A stretch of DNA of 64,000 nt from Micromonospora sp. RP3T (GCF_003027925.1 NZ_PYPS01000004.1:1-64000), one strand, 5' to 3'. Numbered from the stretch's first letter, positions 45,723 through 54,789 are shown. Numbers and translations: made by a program. The notes: a model not told the origin generated them from the sequence alone.

Positions 45723-45750
45723 AACATGACACGGTGTTCGAGGAGGCCCC

Positions 45751-46785
45751 ATGACCGAAGTGTCCTACCTGTCCGCCGCCGGCCTGTCGTCGGTGGGCAC
45801 GCCCACGCTGTGGGCGGTGACGATCGCCGGCGTGCTCGCGTTGCTGGTGCTGGACTTCCTGGTCACCCGCAAGCCGCACGAGGTCTCCATCCGGGAGGCG
45901 CTCGGCTGGTCGGCCTTCTACATCGCGCTGCCGCTCGCGTTCGGCGCGTGGATCTGGTCCCGCTACGGCAGCCAGCAGGGCGTCGAGTACCTCACCGGTT
46001 ACCTGGTCGAGAAGTCGCTCTCGGTCGACAACCTGTTCGTCTTCATGCTGCTGCTGGCCGCGTTCGCGGTGCCCGCCGTGCTCGCCCAGCGGGTGCTGCT
46101 CTACGGCATCGCCGGCGCGCTGGTGCTGCGCGCGATCTTCATCGCGCTCGGGGCCGCCGCCCTCCAGACGCTCGACTTCGCCTTCCTGCTCTTCGCGCTC
46201 ATCCTGATCGCCACCGCGGTCAAGCTGCTGCGCGACGCCCTCTCCGGGCACGAGCAGGAGGTCGACATCAACAAGATGCGGTCCGTGCGGCTGCTGCGCA
46301 AGGTCATGCCGGTGGTGGAGGAGTACCACGGCACCCGGATGACCATCCGGCAGCACGGCCGGCGGGCGCTAACCCCGTTCGCGCTGGTCGTGGTCGCGGT
46401 GCTGGCCACCGACATCGTCTTCGCGGTCGACTCGGTGCCCGCCGTCTACGGCATCACCGAGGACCCGTACCTGGTCTTCGCCACCAACGCGTTCGCGCTG
46501 CTGGGCCTGCGCGCGCTCTACTTCGTGCTGCACGCGGCGCTCAGCCGGCTGGTGCACCTCAGCTACGGGCTCGCCGTCATCCTGGCGTTCATCGGGATCA
46601 AGCTCGGCCTGCACTGGGCACACGGCATCTGGAAGGGCGTGCCGGAGATCCCGACGCTGGCCTCGCTCGGCGTGATCATCGGAGTCCTGGTGATCGTCAC
46701 CATCACCAGCCTCCGCGCCACCCGGGGCAGCGGCGACGGCGACCGCACCGTCGTGCACGAGACGCAGGGCGGAGGCCACGCCTGA
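45751..46785 (+). CDS. TerC family integral membrane protein (Mn2+ export candidate)
   Basis: 344 residues with about nine hydrophobic segments. Conserved acidic motifs within the membrane, 'GYLVEKSLSVDNLFVFMLL' and 'LATDIVFAVDSVPAVYGI', are the family's metal-handling residues; a charged cytosolic loop (about 165-200) lies between the halves. ATG 45751 has GAGGAGG six bases upstream. TerC relatives under yybP-ykoY control act in Mn2+ efflux or metalation of exported proteins; tellurite resistance is the historical name. The riboswitch directly upstream supports the manganese link. Confidence 0.93.
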   Translation: MTEVSYLSAAGLSSVGTPTLWAVTIAGVLALLVLDFLVTRKPHEVSIREALGWSAFYIALPLAFGAWIWSRYGSQQGVEYLTGYLVEKSLSVDNLFVFMLLLAAFAVPAVLAQRVLLYGIAGALVLRAIFIALGAAALQTLDFAFLLFALILIATAVKLLRDALSGHEQEVDINKMRSVRLLRKVMPVVEEYHGTRMTIRQHGRRALTPFALVVVAVLATDIVFAVDSVPAVYGITEDPYLVFATNAFALLGLRALYFVLHAALSRLVHLSYGLAVILAFIGIKLGLHWAHGIWKGVPEIPTLASLGVIIGVLVIVTITSLRATRGSGDGDRTVVHETQGGGHA

Positions 46786-46840
46786 CGCCGTGCCCCGGGA
46801 AGCGGTGTGCCGTCGCGGCCGGGGGTGGTAGGACTGACGG

Positions 46841-47440
46841 GTGGGAATCGTGTCGCCGGGATTTCAGGGCCGGCCCCGTTCGTCAGCGCCGGACCTGCCA
46901 CCGGGGCAGTACCTCACCGAGGACTTCCCGGTGCTCTCCGCCGGCCCGACGCCGCGCGTGGCGCCCGACACCTGGGAGTTCGTGCTGACCAGCGAGACCG
47001 GCGCGGAACACCGCTGGTCCTGGGACGAGCTGATGCGCCTGCCGCAGGAGACGCCGACGGTGGACCTGCACTGCGTCACCCGCTGGTCCAAGCTCGGCAC
47101 CACCTGGCAGGGCGTCTCGCTGGACACGCTGCTCGACGGCGTGGACACCGACGCGAGCTACGCGCTGGCGCACTCGTACGGCGGCTACACCACCAACCTG
47201 CCCTTGGACGACCTGCGCGGCGGGCGGGCCTGGGTGGTGCACACGTACGACGGGCGCCCGCTGCCCGCCGAGCACGGCGGCCCGGCCCGGCTGCTCGTGC
47301 CGCACCTCTACCTGTGGAAGTCCGCCAAGTGGGTGCACGGCATCCGGCTGCTCGTCGACGACCGGCCCGGTTTCTGGGAGACCGCCGGCTACCACGACTA
47401 CGGCGACCCGTGGCGCGAGCAGCGCTACCAGGGCGACTGA
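46841..47440 (+). CDS. Sulfite-oxidase-like molybdopterin oxidoreductase
   Basis: 199 residues, GTG 46841. It is a single oxidoreductase molybdopterin-binding domain: 'GQYLTEDFPVLSAGPTP', DLHCVTRWSKLGTTWQGV with Cys78 as the molybdenum ligand, 'AHSYGGYTTNLPL', and 'PARLLVPHLYLWKSAKWVHGI'. It lacks the dimerisation domain of sulfite oxidase and any signal peptide, so it is cytosolic and YedY/MsrP-like in scope only. The flavin reductase gene starts one base after its stop, so the two probably form an electron-transfer pair. Confidence 0.93.
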   Translation: MGIVSPGFQGRPRSSAPDLPPGQYLTEDFPVLSAGPTPRVAPDTWEFVLTSETGAEHRWSWDELMRLPQETPTVDLHCVTRWSKLGTTWQGVSLDTLLDGVDTDASYALAHSYGGYTTNLPLDDLRGGRAWVVHTYDGRPLPAEHGGPARLLVPHLYLWKSAKWVHGIRLLVDDRPGFWETAGYHDYGDPWREQRYQGD

Positions 47441-47441
47441 G

Positions 47442-48200
47442 GTGACCGCGCCGACCGCCGGCGGCCGGGCGGCGCCGCTGACCTGGCGGGTGGCCCGGCT
47501 GGTCGAGCGGCGGGTCGAGACGGCGACCGCCCAGACGCTGGTGCTGGACGTGCCCGGTTGGCCGGGGCACCTGCCCGGTCAGCACGTCGACCTGCGGCTG
47601 ACCGCCGCCGACGGCTACCAGGCGGCCCGCTCGTACTCGCTCGCCGCCCCGGCGCAGGACGGGCGGATCGAGGTGACCGTGCAGCGGGTGACCGACGGCG
47701 AGGTGTCGCCGTACCTGGTCGACACGTACGCCGAGGGCGACCCGGTGGAGGTCCGCGGCCCGGTCGGCGGTTGGTTCGTCTGGCGGACCGACGGGACCGC
47801 GCCGGTGCTGCTGGTGGCCGGCGGTTCCGGGGTGGTGCCGCTGATGGCGATGATCCGGGCCCGCCGGGCGGCCGGCAGCCGGACGCCGTTCCGGCTGGTC
47901 TACTCGGTCCGGACCGCGGACGACGTGATCTACGCCGACGAGCTGCGCCGCCGGGCCCGCGACGACCAGGGCTTGGACGTCGCGTACGTCTACACCCGGC
48001 GGGCGCCCGAGGGGTGGCGGGGCGAGCCGCACCGGATCGGGCTGGCCGACGTGAACAGTCACGGCTGGCCGCCGGCGTTGGAGCCGCTCTGCTACGTCTG
48101 CGGTCCGACCGGATTCGTGGAGACCGTGGCCGACCTGCTGGTGGGGCTCGGCCATCCGACGCGGCGGGTGCGGACCGAACGGTTCGGCCCGACCGGCTGA
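47442..48200 (+). CDS. Ferredoxin-NADP+-reductase-type flavoprotein
   Basis: 252 residues, GTG 47442, one base after the oxidoreductase stop. FAD-binding RSYSLAAP (the RxYS motif) follows the substrate barrel 'LPGQHVDLRLT'; the NAD(P)-binding half has LLVAGGSGVVPLMAMIRAR and ends in CYVCGPTGFVE. There is no 2Fe-2S domain, so electrons would pass directly to a partner, most likely the adjacent molybdoenzyme. Such gene pairs recur in actinobacteria; the physiological substrate is unknown. Confidence 0.93.
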   Translation: MTAPTAGGRAAPLTWRVARLVERRVETATAQTLVLDVPGWPGHLPGQHVDLRLTAADGYQAARSYSLAAPAQDGRIEVTVQRVTDGEVSPYLVDTYAEGDPVEVRGPVGGWFVWRTDGTAPVLLVAGGSGVVPLMAMIRARRAAGSRTPFRLVYSVRTADDVIYADELRRRARDDQGLDVAYVYTRRAPEGWRGEPHRIGLADVNSHGWPPALEPLCYVCGPTGFVETVADLLVGLGHPTRRVRTERFGPTG

Positions 48201-48217
48201 CGACCCGAGGAGGGCGC

Positions 48218-48511
48218 ATGACGGAACTGTCCTACCTGGACGGCAACATGCTCGACGGACCGCTGCGGGAACTCCTCGCGGTCGACCTGAGCGCCACCAC
48301 CGGGCGGTGCGACACCTGCGGCATGACCGGCCCGATGGCCGGCCTGCACGTCTACTCGCACGCACCCGGCCTGGTCGGGCGGTGCCCGGCGTGCACCGGC
48401 GTGATGGTGCGCCTGGTCCGCGCGCCGGAGCGGGCCTGGCTGGACCTGCGCGGCACCACGTACCTCCAGGTTCCCATGCCGCTGGAGCAGCGCCTCCGCC
48501 CCGCCCCCTGA
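48218..48511 (+). CDS. Small zinc-ribbon protein (DUF6510-like)
   Basis: 97 residues, ATG 48218 with GAGGAGGG five bases ahead. Two CxxC pairs, CDTCG near residue 31 and CPACTG near 56, form a zinc-ribbon knuckle; the rest includes 'ELSYLDGNMLDGPLRELL' and 'TTYLQVPMP'. It is the third gene of the molybdoenzyme/flavoprotein operon and is often found there, so it may be an assembly or electron-transfer accessory. No enzymatic motif is visible. Confidence 0.85.
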   Translation: MTELSYLDGNMLDGPLRELLAVDLSATTGRCDTCGMTGPMAGLHVYSHAPGLVGRCPACTGVMVRLVRAPERAWLDLRGTTYLQVPMPLEQRLRPAP

Positions 48512-48527
48512 CCGGACGCGGCCGGCC

Positions 48528-50216
48528 TCAGGACGCGACGGTCAGGTGGCCCAGCTTCGCCGGCGCGGGTTCGGCGTGGTGGCCCGCGCGTTCGGGGACG
48601 CTCCCCGCCGGGACCGCCCCGGGCCGGGGCGGCGGGCCCGCCGGCCGTGTCGCGCCGGAGAGGCGACGTCGTACCCGACCGACGAGCTGCCCCACGGTCA
48701 CCGGCACCACCGACAGGACGAGCTGCCCGTTGCGCGGATCGACGGTCGCGGCCACCCCGTACAGCCGGGCGCCGTGCCGCAGCAGCCGGGGCCGGCCGGC
48801 GGCCAGTCGGGGCGCCCGGACCGGCGCGCCGCCGCGGCCGTGCCCGCCGTCCACGTCGGCGCGGACCGGATGCCGCTGGCCGCTGGCCGCGCTGGCGGCG
48901 AGGAGCCGGTCGACCGGGAAGTCGGTGCGCACGGTCCGCCCGGTCGGGTCGGTGGCGTCCAGCCGGGTGGTCCCGGCGACCGGGCCGGCCACCAGCCGGA
49001 CCGGCCCGGCCTCCGCGGCGAACCGGGGGTACGGGCTGCGCGCGGTCACCGTCACGGTCCGCCCGTCGACCCAGCTCACCTCGACGGTGTCCAGCCGGGC
49101 CAGCCAGTCGGCGCGGACGTCGGTGACGTCGGTCCACGCCGTCGGGGCACCCGGGTAGCCGGCGTGCCACCGCCCGGCCGCCACCAGCGTCGCCGGTACG
49201 CCCCGGCCGGTGTCCTGCGCGATGACCGCCAGCAACTCGTCGACGCCGCCGCCGGCCACCGCGCCCAGACGCAGCCGGGCCTCGATGTCGAGCCGGTCGC
49301 GGACCCCGTCGGTGACGTGCTGGTCGACCAGCCGGCGGACCGTCGCGTGGACCCGTTCCTGGGTGGCCCGGTCCAGCCGGCGGAAGTCGTCGCCGACCAG
49401 GTTGGCCAGCTCCAGCCCGACGTGCCGGCTCAGCACGGCGTTCCGACGCTCGCCGGCCGGGATCAGGTCGGCGACGAACGCGAACAGCCGTTCCACGCTC
49501 ACCAGCCGCTGGTCGACCCGGCTGTGGTAGGTGATGTTGCGGGCGTCCAGCCGGCGTACCGCGTGGTAGTAGTCGTAGTCGGCGAGCACCGAGATCCGGC
49601 GGGCGTGGTAGCAGGCCGCCAGCGTGAACGGTTGGTCGCTGAGGACCGGCATGTCCTCGGGGAACCGCAGGCCGAGCCGGTCGACGAGGTCGCGGCGGAA
49701 CAGCTTGGTGTTCGCCAGCGACCAGGGCAGCGCCGAGTCGAACAGGCTCACGTCGACCGCGTTGCCGGCGGCGAACACGTCGGCGAAGACGTGCCGGCCG
49801 TTGACGCCGACGACCTTGCCGAGCACCACGTCGGAGCCGTACCGGTCGGCGGTGGCGACCAGTCGTTCCAGCGCCTCGGGGCCGAGCCGGTCGTCCGAGC
49901 CGAGGAAGAAGACGTACCGGCCGGTGGCCAGCTCCAGCCCTCGGTTGCAGGGCGCGGCCGGGCCGCCCGAGTTGGCCTGGTGGACCACCCGCAGCGTGCC
50001 GGGGTGCCGGGCGGCGAGCCGGTCCAGCAGGCGACCGCTGCCGTCGGTGGACCCGTCGTCCACCGCCACGATCTCCATCCGGCCGGGTCCGATGGTCTGC
50101 CGCAGCAGCGAGTCGAGGCAGGGCCGCAGGTAGCGGAGCGTGTTGTAGACCGGCACGACCACGCTCACGTCGGGTCGGGTGGTCGGTGGGCGGTCTGTCG
50201 CCTCCTCGGCTGCCAC
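48528..50216 (-). CDS. Family 2 glycosyltransferase
   Basis: 562 residues, GTG 50216 with GGAGG seven bases upstream. The N-terminal GT-A domain (about 15-240) shows 'VSVVVPVYNTLRYLRPCLDSLL', VDDGSTDGSG and the metal-binding FFLGSDDRLG, as in GT2 transferases that extend capsule, teichoic-acid or exopolysaccharide chains. The C-terminal half (about 300-520) has beta-rich repeats like the TagF-adjacent extension of such enzymes. There are no transmembrane helices. It is monocistronic; a surface-polymer role is inferred from family only. Confidence 0.88.
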   Translation of the reverse strand: MAAEEATDRPPTTRPDVSVVVPVYNTLRYLRPCLDSLLRQTIGPGRMEIVAVDDGSTDGSGRLLDRLAARHPGTLRVVHQANSGGPAAPCNRGLELATGRYVFFLGSDDRLGPEALERLVATADRYGSDVVLGKVVGVNGRHVFADVFAAGNAVDVSLFDSALPWSLANTKLFRRDLVDRLGLRFPEDMPVLSDQPFTLAACYHARRISVLADYDYYHAVRRLDARNITYHSRVDQRLVSVERLFAFVADLIPAGERRNAVLSRHVGLELANLVGDDFRRLDRATQERVHATVRRLVDQHVTDGVRDRLDIEARLRLGAVAGGGVDELLAVIAQDTGRGVPATLVAAGRWHAGYPGAPTAWTDVTDVRADWLARLDTVEVSWVDGRTVTVTARSPYPRFAAEAGPVRLVAGPVAGTTRLDATDPTGRTVRTDFPVDRLLAASAASGQRHPVRADVDGGHGRGGAPVRAPRLAAGRPRLLRHGARLYGVAATVDPRNGQLVLSVVPVTVGQLVGRVRRRLSGATRPAGPPPRPGAVPAGSVPERAGHHAEPAPAKLGHLTVAS

Positions 50217-50339
50217 AGCTGATCCTCCGTTGGTCGCGCGGCTTGTCCGACGCGACCGAGCGTGGTGGAGCGACCGGTCCGGGTGACGACACCGACGTGA
50301 CGGCCAGATGACCGGCAGGCAGCCGTTGGATACGCCGAA

Positions 50340-50374
50340 CGGGCCCGACCCCCGGTGCGTGGGGGTCGGGCCCG
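50340..50374. terminator. Terminator of the C39 peptidase gene
   Basis: A perfect 14-bp stem (CGGGCCCGACCCCC at 50340-50353, complement at 50361-50374) with a 7-base loop lies 11 bases beyond the peptidase stop on the - strand. It also separates that gene from the GT2 promoter region. Confidence 0.8.
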
Positions 50375-50385
50375 CTCGGTGCTGC

Positions 50386-51042
50386 TCAGCTGGTGCTGTA
50401 GCCGCGGGTGGCGATCCAGTCGGCGAGGTTGTCGATGCTCATCCGGTAGGAGGCCATGGTCGGGTCGGCGCTGTCGGCGATGGTGACGGTCCTGCCGTCG
50501 TCGCGGTAGCCGATGACGCTGATGTAGTGGCCGCCCTCGAAGGAGTGGGTGTTGCCGTCGGTGTCGGTGGCGGTGCCGGCGATGTTGGCGACCACGGCCC
50601 GGCCGGCGTCGACGGTGCGGACGACGTCGGCGCGCAGCTTGTCGGTCTGCTTGTCGTCGGCCTTGGGCGTGCTGATCTCGACCGACCGGTAGGCGTCCTT
50701 GGCGCCGGTCTCCTTGTTCAGCACGGGGGTGATGTCGTTGATGCTGTTGGTGCCGGCCTCGGTGGTGCCCATCTCCTTGGCCATGGTGTGCACGTCGATG
50801 TCCTTGCCCAGCACGGACAGGGCGTTACGGGCGGCTGCGGGGCCGCAGAAGTAGAAGTTGGGCTGGGCCTCGTAGCGCACGTCCAGTTCCCGCTCGCCGT
50901 GACCCTTGCGGTCGGTCACCACGGCGTCGGTCGGGCCGGTGGGGGCGGCGTGGGCGGCGATGGCGGGGCCGGCGACGCCACCGGCGGTCGCGGCGATACC
51001 GGCGGCGGTCAGCACGGTCTTGCGCAGCAGGGTGGTAGCCAT
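50386..51042 (-). CDS. Secreted C39-family (papain-fold) peptidase
   Basis: 218 residues, ATG 51042 with GGGAGG eight bases upstream. A Sec signal (RK, then an Ala/Gly-rich hydrophobic stretch, cleavage near AHA 30-32) precedes a cysteine protease core: Cys66 in NFYFCGPAAARNAL, His172 in GGHYISVIGY and Asp190 in TIADSADP. This matches C39-like peptidases; without an ABC domain it is a free secreted enzyme rather than a bacteriocin exporter. The biological target is unknown, perhaps extracellular peptides or cell-surface proteins. Confidence 0.88.
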   Translation of the reverse strand: MATTLLRKTVLTAAGIAATAGGVAGPAIAAHAAPTGPTDAVVTDRKGHGERELDVRYEAQPNFYFCGPAAARNALSVLGKDIDVHTMAKEMGTTEAGTNSINDITPVLNKETGAKDAYRSVEISTPKADDKQTDKLRADVVRTVDAGRAVVANIAGTATDTDGNTHSFEGGHYISVIGYRDDGRTVTIADSADPTMASYRMSIDNLADWIATRGYSTS

Positions 51043-51390
51043 GATGGTTGCCTCCCAGGGGGAAGACGCGGCGGGATGCCGCGTGCGGGGGACGTCTCGG
51101 GACAGGCCCGGCCGGCGGACGAGGGTGCCGGCGCGGGGCCCGGTTGCCGGCACGGGCGGGGCCACGGGGTGGCCGGCTCGGCGGCTGGGGGGTGCAACGA
51201 CGGCCGGTGGCCGCACATTCCGACCGGGTTCGTCACGGCCAGGGGTGGCCGGGGGCCTCGCGGTCTGCCCGGTACAACGCCCGCTCCCCGGCCCCGATTC
51301 CGCCGCGCCGGTGACCCCGGCCACCCCATATCCCCGCAAATCGGACACAGGGTGTGGGTGTGGGTGGCGGATGGGTGAGAGTGGTGCCTC
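51043..51390. other. Divergent intergenic region, peptidase/GNAT
   Basis: This 348-base gap between the divergent C39 peptidase and GNAT genes holds no ORF with family support. It is GC-rich on the peptidase side and has a relatively T/A-containing patch (GGCCACCCCATATCCCCGC, 51321-51339) followed by GTGTGGGTGTGGGTGG direct repeats near 51353. The long peptidase leader made me look for a ydaO/c-di-AMP-type riboswitch, but I could not fold one. Confidence 0.4.
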
Positions 51391-51918
51391 GTGAGATACC
51401 TGCGTAGTGACGGTCGCGTCGCGATCCGCCGCCCCCGGGCCGACGACGAGACGGAGTTCGTGGCCGCCGCCCGGCGCAGCCGCGACCTGCACCACCCGTG
51501 GCTGACCGCACCTGACGACGCCGAACGGTACGCGGCGTACCTGCGCCGGATCCGCCGGCAGGACACCTCCGGCTTCCTGTTCTGCGACCGGGCCAGCGGC
51601 GACATCGCCGGGTACGCGAACATCGGCGGCATCGTCCTGGGCGCGCTGCGCGGCGGATACCTCGGCTACGCCGCGTTCCGCCCGTACGCGGGCACCGGGC
51701 ACGCCTCGGCCGGGGTGCGGCTGGTGATCGCGCACGCGTTCGGCACGCTCGGGCTGCACCGGTTGGAGGCGAACATTCAGCCCGGCAACGCGCCGTCGAA
51801 GCGACTGGCCCGCCGCCTCGGGTTCCGGCTGGAGGGGTTCTCCCCGGACTACCTGTTCGTGGACGGCGCGTGGCGGGACCACGAGCGCTGGGCGATCACG
51901 GCCCCGCCGACACCCTGA
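51391..51918 (+). CDS. RimJ/RimL-type GNAT acetyltransferase
   Basis: 175 residues, GTG 51391. The sequence follows ribosomal-protein acetyltransferase-like GNATs: 'VAIRRPRADDETEFVAAARRS' start, 'GYLGYAAFRPYAGTGHASAGVRLVIAHAF' (acetyl-CoA-binding loop and helix), then 'LHRLEANIQPGNAPSKRLARRLGFRLEGF' and 'WRDHERWAIT'. The N-P-S-K-R-L signature is typical for N-terminal acetylation of ribosomal proteins or small-molecule acetylation. The target is unknown. Confidence 0.92.
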   Translation: MRYLRSDGRVAIRRPRADDETEFVAAARRSRDLHHPWLTAPDDAERYAAYLRRIRRQDTSGFLFCDRASGDIAGYANIGGIVLGALRGGYLGYAAFRPYAGTGHASAGVRLVIAHAFGTLGLHRLEANIQPGNAPSKRLARRLGFRLEGFSPDYLFVDGAWRDHERWAITAPPTP

Positions 51919-51931
51919 CCGGCGACCCGCC

Positions 51932-53377
51932 TCAGCTTCCCGGCTTCGGGAACGCGACCGGGCTGCGGTGCCCGGCCCGGTCCACCGCCCGTACGCCGAA
52001 GAACACGTTGTCCTTGGACAGGTCGATCGTCACCTCGGTGACGTCACCGACCGCCAGCACCTTCTGCCACTCGGCGGCCGTGGTCTCCCGCCACACCACC
52101 TCGTATCCGGCCAGGTCCGGTTCGGGGCCGCGCTGCCAGCGCAGCGTGGTGTCGTTGGTCAGGTTCGTGGTGACCACGGTGACGCCCTTCGGCGTGCCCG
52201 GGGCCTGGGCGAGTGACCACAGCGCCGCGCCGTTCACCCGGGCCACCCGGGCGATGAAGTCGAAGTCGCAGAACTCCGGCAGGTCGCCGTACTGCACACC
52301 GTCGACCACCCGGACGTCCTGGTGCTGGTGGGCGAAGTCCTCGGCGGGCTCGGTGAACCGGCCGGCCGGCCAGCCCTCGCGCAGGAACGAGATGTGGTCG
52401 CTGCCGCGCAGGTAGCGGTCCCGCCGGTAGATCACCCGGACGTCCATCCCGGTCACGCCGTGGTCGGCCACGTCGGTGACGAACCGGGCGAGCTGCCGGG
52501 ACGGGGAGTCGTTCTCGCCGCCGACGGACTGCCGCACGCTCGCCTCGGCCGGCGTCTCGGCGGTCGGCACGCCCTCGGCGAACAGCCGCACGGTCCGCGG
52601 GTCGCGGGTGCCGTCGTCGGCGGTGCTGCTGCCGACGATGTCGTTGCTGAACATGCCCTGCACGTCCACGCCGGCCGCTTTCAACCGGCCGGCCAGGTAC
52701 GCCGAGCCGTACAGGCCCTGCTCCTCGCCGGCGACGGCGGCGAGCACGATCGTCGCCTCGGTGCGCCGGCTCGCCAGCACCCGGGCCAGCTCCAGCACCA
52801 CGGCCACGCCGGACGCGTCGTCGTCGGCGCCCGGCGCGTCGCTGACCGCGTCCATCACGTCGGTGGCGCGGGAGTCGTAGTGGCCGGTGATCACGTACAC
52901 CCGCTCGGGCGTGACGTCGCCGCGCAGCGTGGCCACCACGTTGGTGATGGTGGTGGCGGTCGGGATCCGGGAGGCGGGCTCCTGCACGTACGACTGGAGT
53001 TCCACGGTCATCCGGCCGCCGGAGGCGACGGCGTACCCGGTCAGTCGGGCGTGGATCCAGTCGCGGGCGGCGCCGATGCCGCGTACCGGATCGGTCTGGC
53101 TGGAGAGCGTGTGCCGGGTGCCGAACGCGGCCAGGCGGCGGACGGTGGCCTCGATCCGGGCCCGGTCGATCTCGCGCAGCAGCGCGGTCAGCTCCCGGTC
53201 CGGCGGCTGCGGCCGGGCCGGCCGCCCCGGACCGCGCGGCGCGTCGGTCGCCGCCCCCGCCGGGCTCGCGGCGAGCGGCGTCGCGACGGCGGCGGCGGTG
53301 GCCGCGGCCGAGGCGGTGAGGAAGGTACGCCGGCTCGACCTCGTGGGTCGGCCCTCGGCGGTCTCGTGGTTTCCCAT
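51932..53377 (-). CDS. Tat-exported M28 family metallopeptidase
   Basis: 481 residues, ATG 53377 with GAGG eight bases upstream. The N-terminus has a twin-arginine signal, SRRTFLTAS, with an Ala-rich stretch. The peptidase core is of M28 type: metal-binding His in VITGHYDSRAT, Asp in 'GADDDASGVAVVLELARVL', the catalytic AGEEQGLYGSAYLAGR pair of Glu residues, and a late RGSDHISFL His. A fibronectin-III-like domain (about 385-475) ends the chain. It is likely a secreted aminopeptidase with two zinc ions. Confidence 0.93.
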   Translation of the reverse strand: MGNHETAEGRPTRSSRRTFLTASAAATAAAVATPLAASPAGAATDAPRGPGRPARPQPPDRELTALLREIDRARIEATVRRLAAFGTRHTLSSQTDPVRGIGAARDWIHARLTGYAVASGGRMTVELQSYVQEPASRIPTATTITNVVATLRGDVTPERVYVITGHYDSRATDVMDAVSDAPGADDDASGVAVVLELARVLASRRTEATIVLAAVAGEEQGLYGSAYLAGRLKAAGVDVQGMFSNDIVGSSTADDGTRDPRTVRLFAEGVPTAETPAEASVRQSVGGENDSPSRQLARFVTDVADHGVTGMDVRVIYRRDRYLRGSDHISFLREGWPAGRFTEPAEDFAHQHQDVRVVDGVQYGDLPEFCDFDFIARVARVNGAALWSLAQAPGTPKGVTVVTTNLTNDTTLRWQRGPEPDLAGYEVVWRETTAAEWQKVLAVGDVTEVTIDLSKDNVFFGVRAVDRAGHRSPVAFPKPGS

Positions 53378-53478
53378 CCCGGCATCCTCGCGCCGATCAC
53401 GAGGAATGTCCATATCGTTCACCGTGGATGGACTGGTCGGCACGTTTGTCGGAGGTCTTCCCGGGAACGGCAGCGGAC

Positions 53479-54777
53479 ATGACGAAACCACGTGTGGTGA
53501 TCGTGGGGGCCGGGTTCGCCGGGTACCACGCGGCCAAGACGTTGCGCCGGCTGGCCCGCGACCGGGCCGAGATCGTCCTGCTGAACACGACCGACTACTT
53601 TCTCTACCTGCCGCTGCTGCCCGAGGTCGCGGCCGGCGTGGTGGAGCCGACCCGGATCTCGGTGCCGCTCGCCGGCACACTCGACGGCGTCCGGGTGGTG
53701 GTCGGCGAAGCCGACCGGGTGGATCTCCAGAACCGCTGGGTCGGCTACCGCTCCGCCGAGGGCGAGCACGGCCAGCTCGCGTACGACCGGCTGATCCTCT
53801 CCGTCGGCAGCGTCAACAAGCTGCTGCCCATCCCCGGGGTCACCGAGTACGCGCACGGTTTCCGCGGCCTGCCCGAGGCGCTCTACCTGCACGACCACGT
53901 GGTCCGGCAGGTCGAGCTGGCCGAGCTGACCGACGACCCGGCCGAGCAGCGGGCCCGCACCACGTTCGTGGTGGTCGGCGCCGGCTACACCGGCACCGAG
54001 GTCGCCGCGCACGGCCAGTTGTTCACCGACCGGCTGGTGGCCCAGCGCCCGCACCTGAACGTCCGGCCCCGCTGGATGCTGCTCGACGTCGCCCCGCGCG
54101 TGCTGCCCGAACTGGACCGGCGGATGTCCGTCACCGCCGACCGGGTGCTGCGCCGCCGGGGCGTGGACGTGCGGATGGGCACCTCGGTCGGCGAGGCCAC
54201 CCCGGACGGCGTGATGCTCACCGACGGCGAGTACGTGCCCACGTGCAGCCTCATCTGGTGCGTCGGGGTACGCCCCGACCCGTTCGTGGCCGAACTGGGC
54301 CTGCGCACCGAGAAGGGGCGGTTGGTGGTGGACGAGTTCCTCAACGTTCCCGGGTACCCGGAGGTGTTCGCCTGCGGCGACGCCGCCGCCGTCCCGGACC
54401 CGACCCGCCCGGGTCAGGTGTGCGCGATGACCGCGCAGCACGCCCAGCGGCAGGGCAAGCTGGCCGCGCACAACATCGCCGCCTCGTACGGGCAGGGCAC
54501 CCGCAAGTCCTACCAGCACCACGACCTGGGCTGGGTGGTGGACCTGGGCGGCAAGGACGCGGCGGCCAACCCGCTGCACGTGCCGCTGTCCGGCCTGCCG
54601 GCCAAGGCGGTCACCCGCGGCTACCACCTGTTGGCGATGCCCGGCAACCGGCCCCGCGTCGCCGCGGACTGGGCGCTCGACGCGGCCCTGCCCCGGCCGG
54701 CCGTGCAGCTCGGCCTCGTACCGGCCAACGCGGTGCCGCTGGAGAGCGAATCGCCGGAGCTGGTCCGCCGGCCCTGA
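53479..54777 (+). CDS. NDH-2-like FAD/NAD(P)-dependent oxidoreductase
   Basis: 432 residues from ATG 53479, where the FAD Rossmann motif begins (RVVIVGAGFAGYHAA). ATG 53428 would add 17 residues but lacks a better ribosome site, so the start is uncertain. A second nucleotide site, FVVVGAGYTGTEVAA, and the final FACGDAAAVPDPTRPGQ with AMTAQHAQRQGKLAAHNI match type II NADH dehydrogenases and related quinone reductases. No transmembrane helix is seen; membrane association, if any, is peripheral. It converges with the AI-2E-like gene. Confidence 0.92.
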   Translation: MTKPRVVIVGAGFAGYHAAKTLRRLARDRAEIVLLNTTDYFLYLPLLPEVAAGVVEPTRISVPLAGTLDGVRVVVGEADRVDLQNRWVGYRSAEGEHGQLAYDRLILSVGSVNKLLPIPGVTEYAHGFRGLPEALYLHDHVVRQVELAELTDDPAEQRARTTFVVVGAGYTGTEVAAHGQLFTDRLVAQRPHLNVRPRWMLLDVAPRVLPELDRRMSVTADRVLRRRGVDVRMGTSVGEATPDGVMLTDGEYVPTCSLIWCVGVRPDPFVAELGLRTEKGRLVVDEFLNVPGYPEVFACGDAAAVPDPTRPGQVCAMTAQHAQRQGKLAAHNIAASYGQGTRKSYQHHDLGWVVDLGGKDAAANPLHVPLSGLPAKAVTRGYHLLAMPGNRPRVAADWALDAALPRPAVQLGLVPANAVPLESESPELVRRP

Positions 54778-54789
54778 CATCCGGAAAGC

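Noticed and set aside
45726..45750. A short ATG-initiated frame starting at 45726 in the TerC leader.
   Set aside because: It is out of frame with TerC, has no ribosome site of its own because it begins inside the end of the riboswitch-like fold, and shows no coding signal.
51043..51390. A ydaO-type (c-di-AMP) riboswitch in the long leader of the C39 peptidase.
   Set aside because: I could not find the conserved core segments on the - strand, and the region is merely GC-rich.
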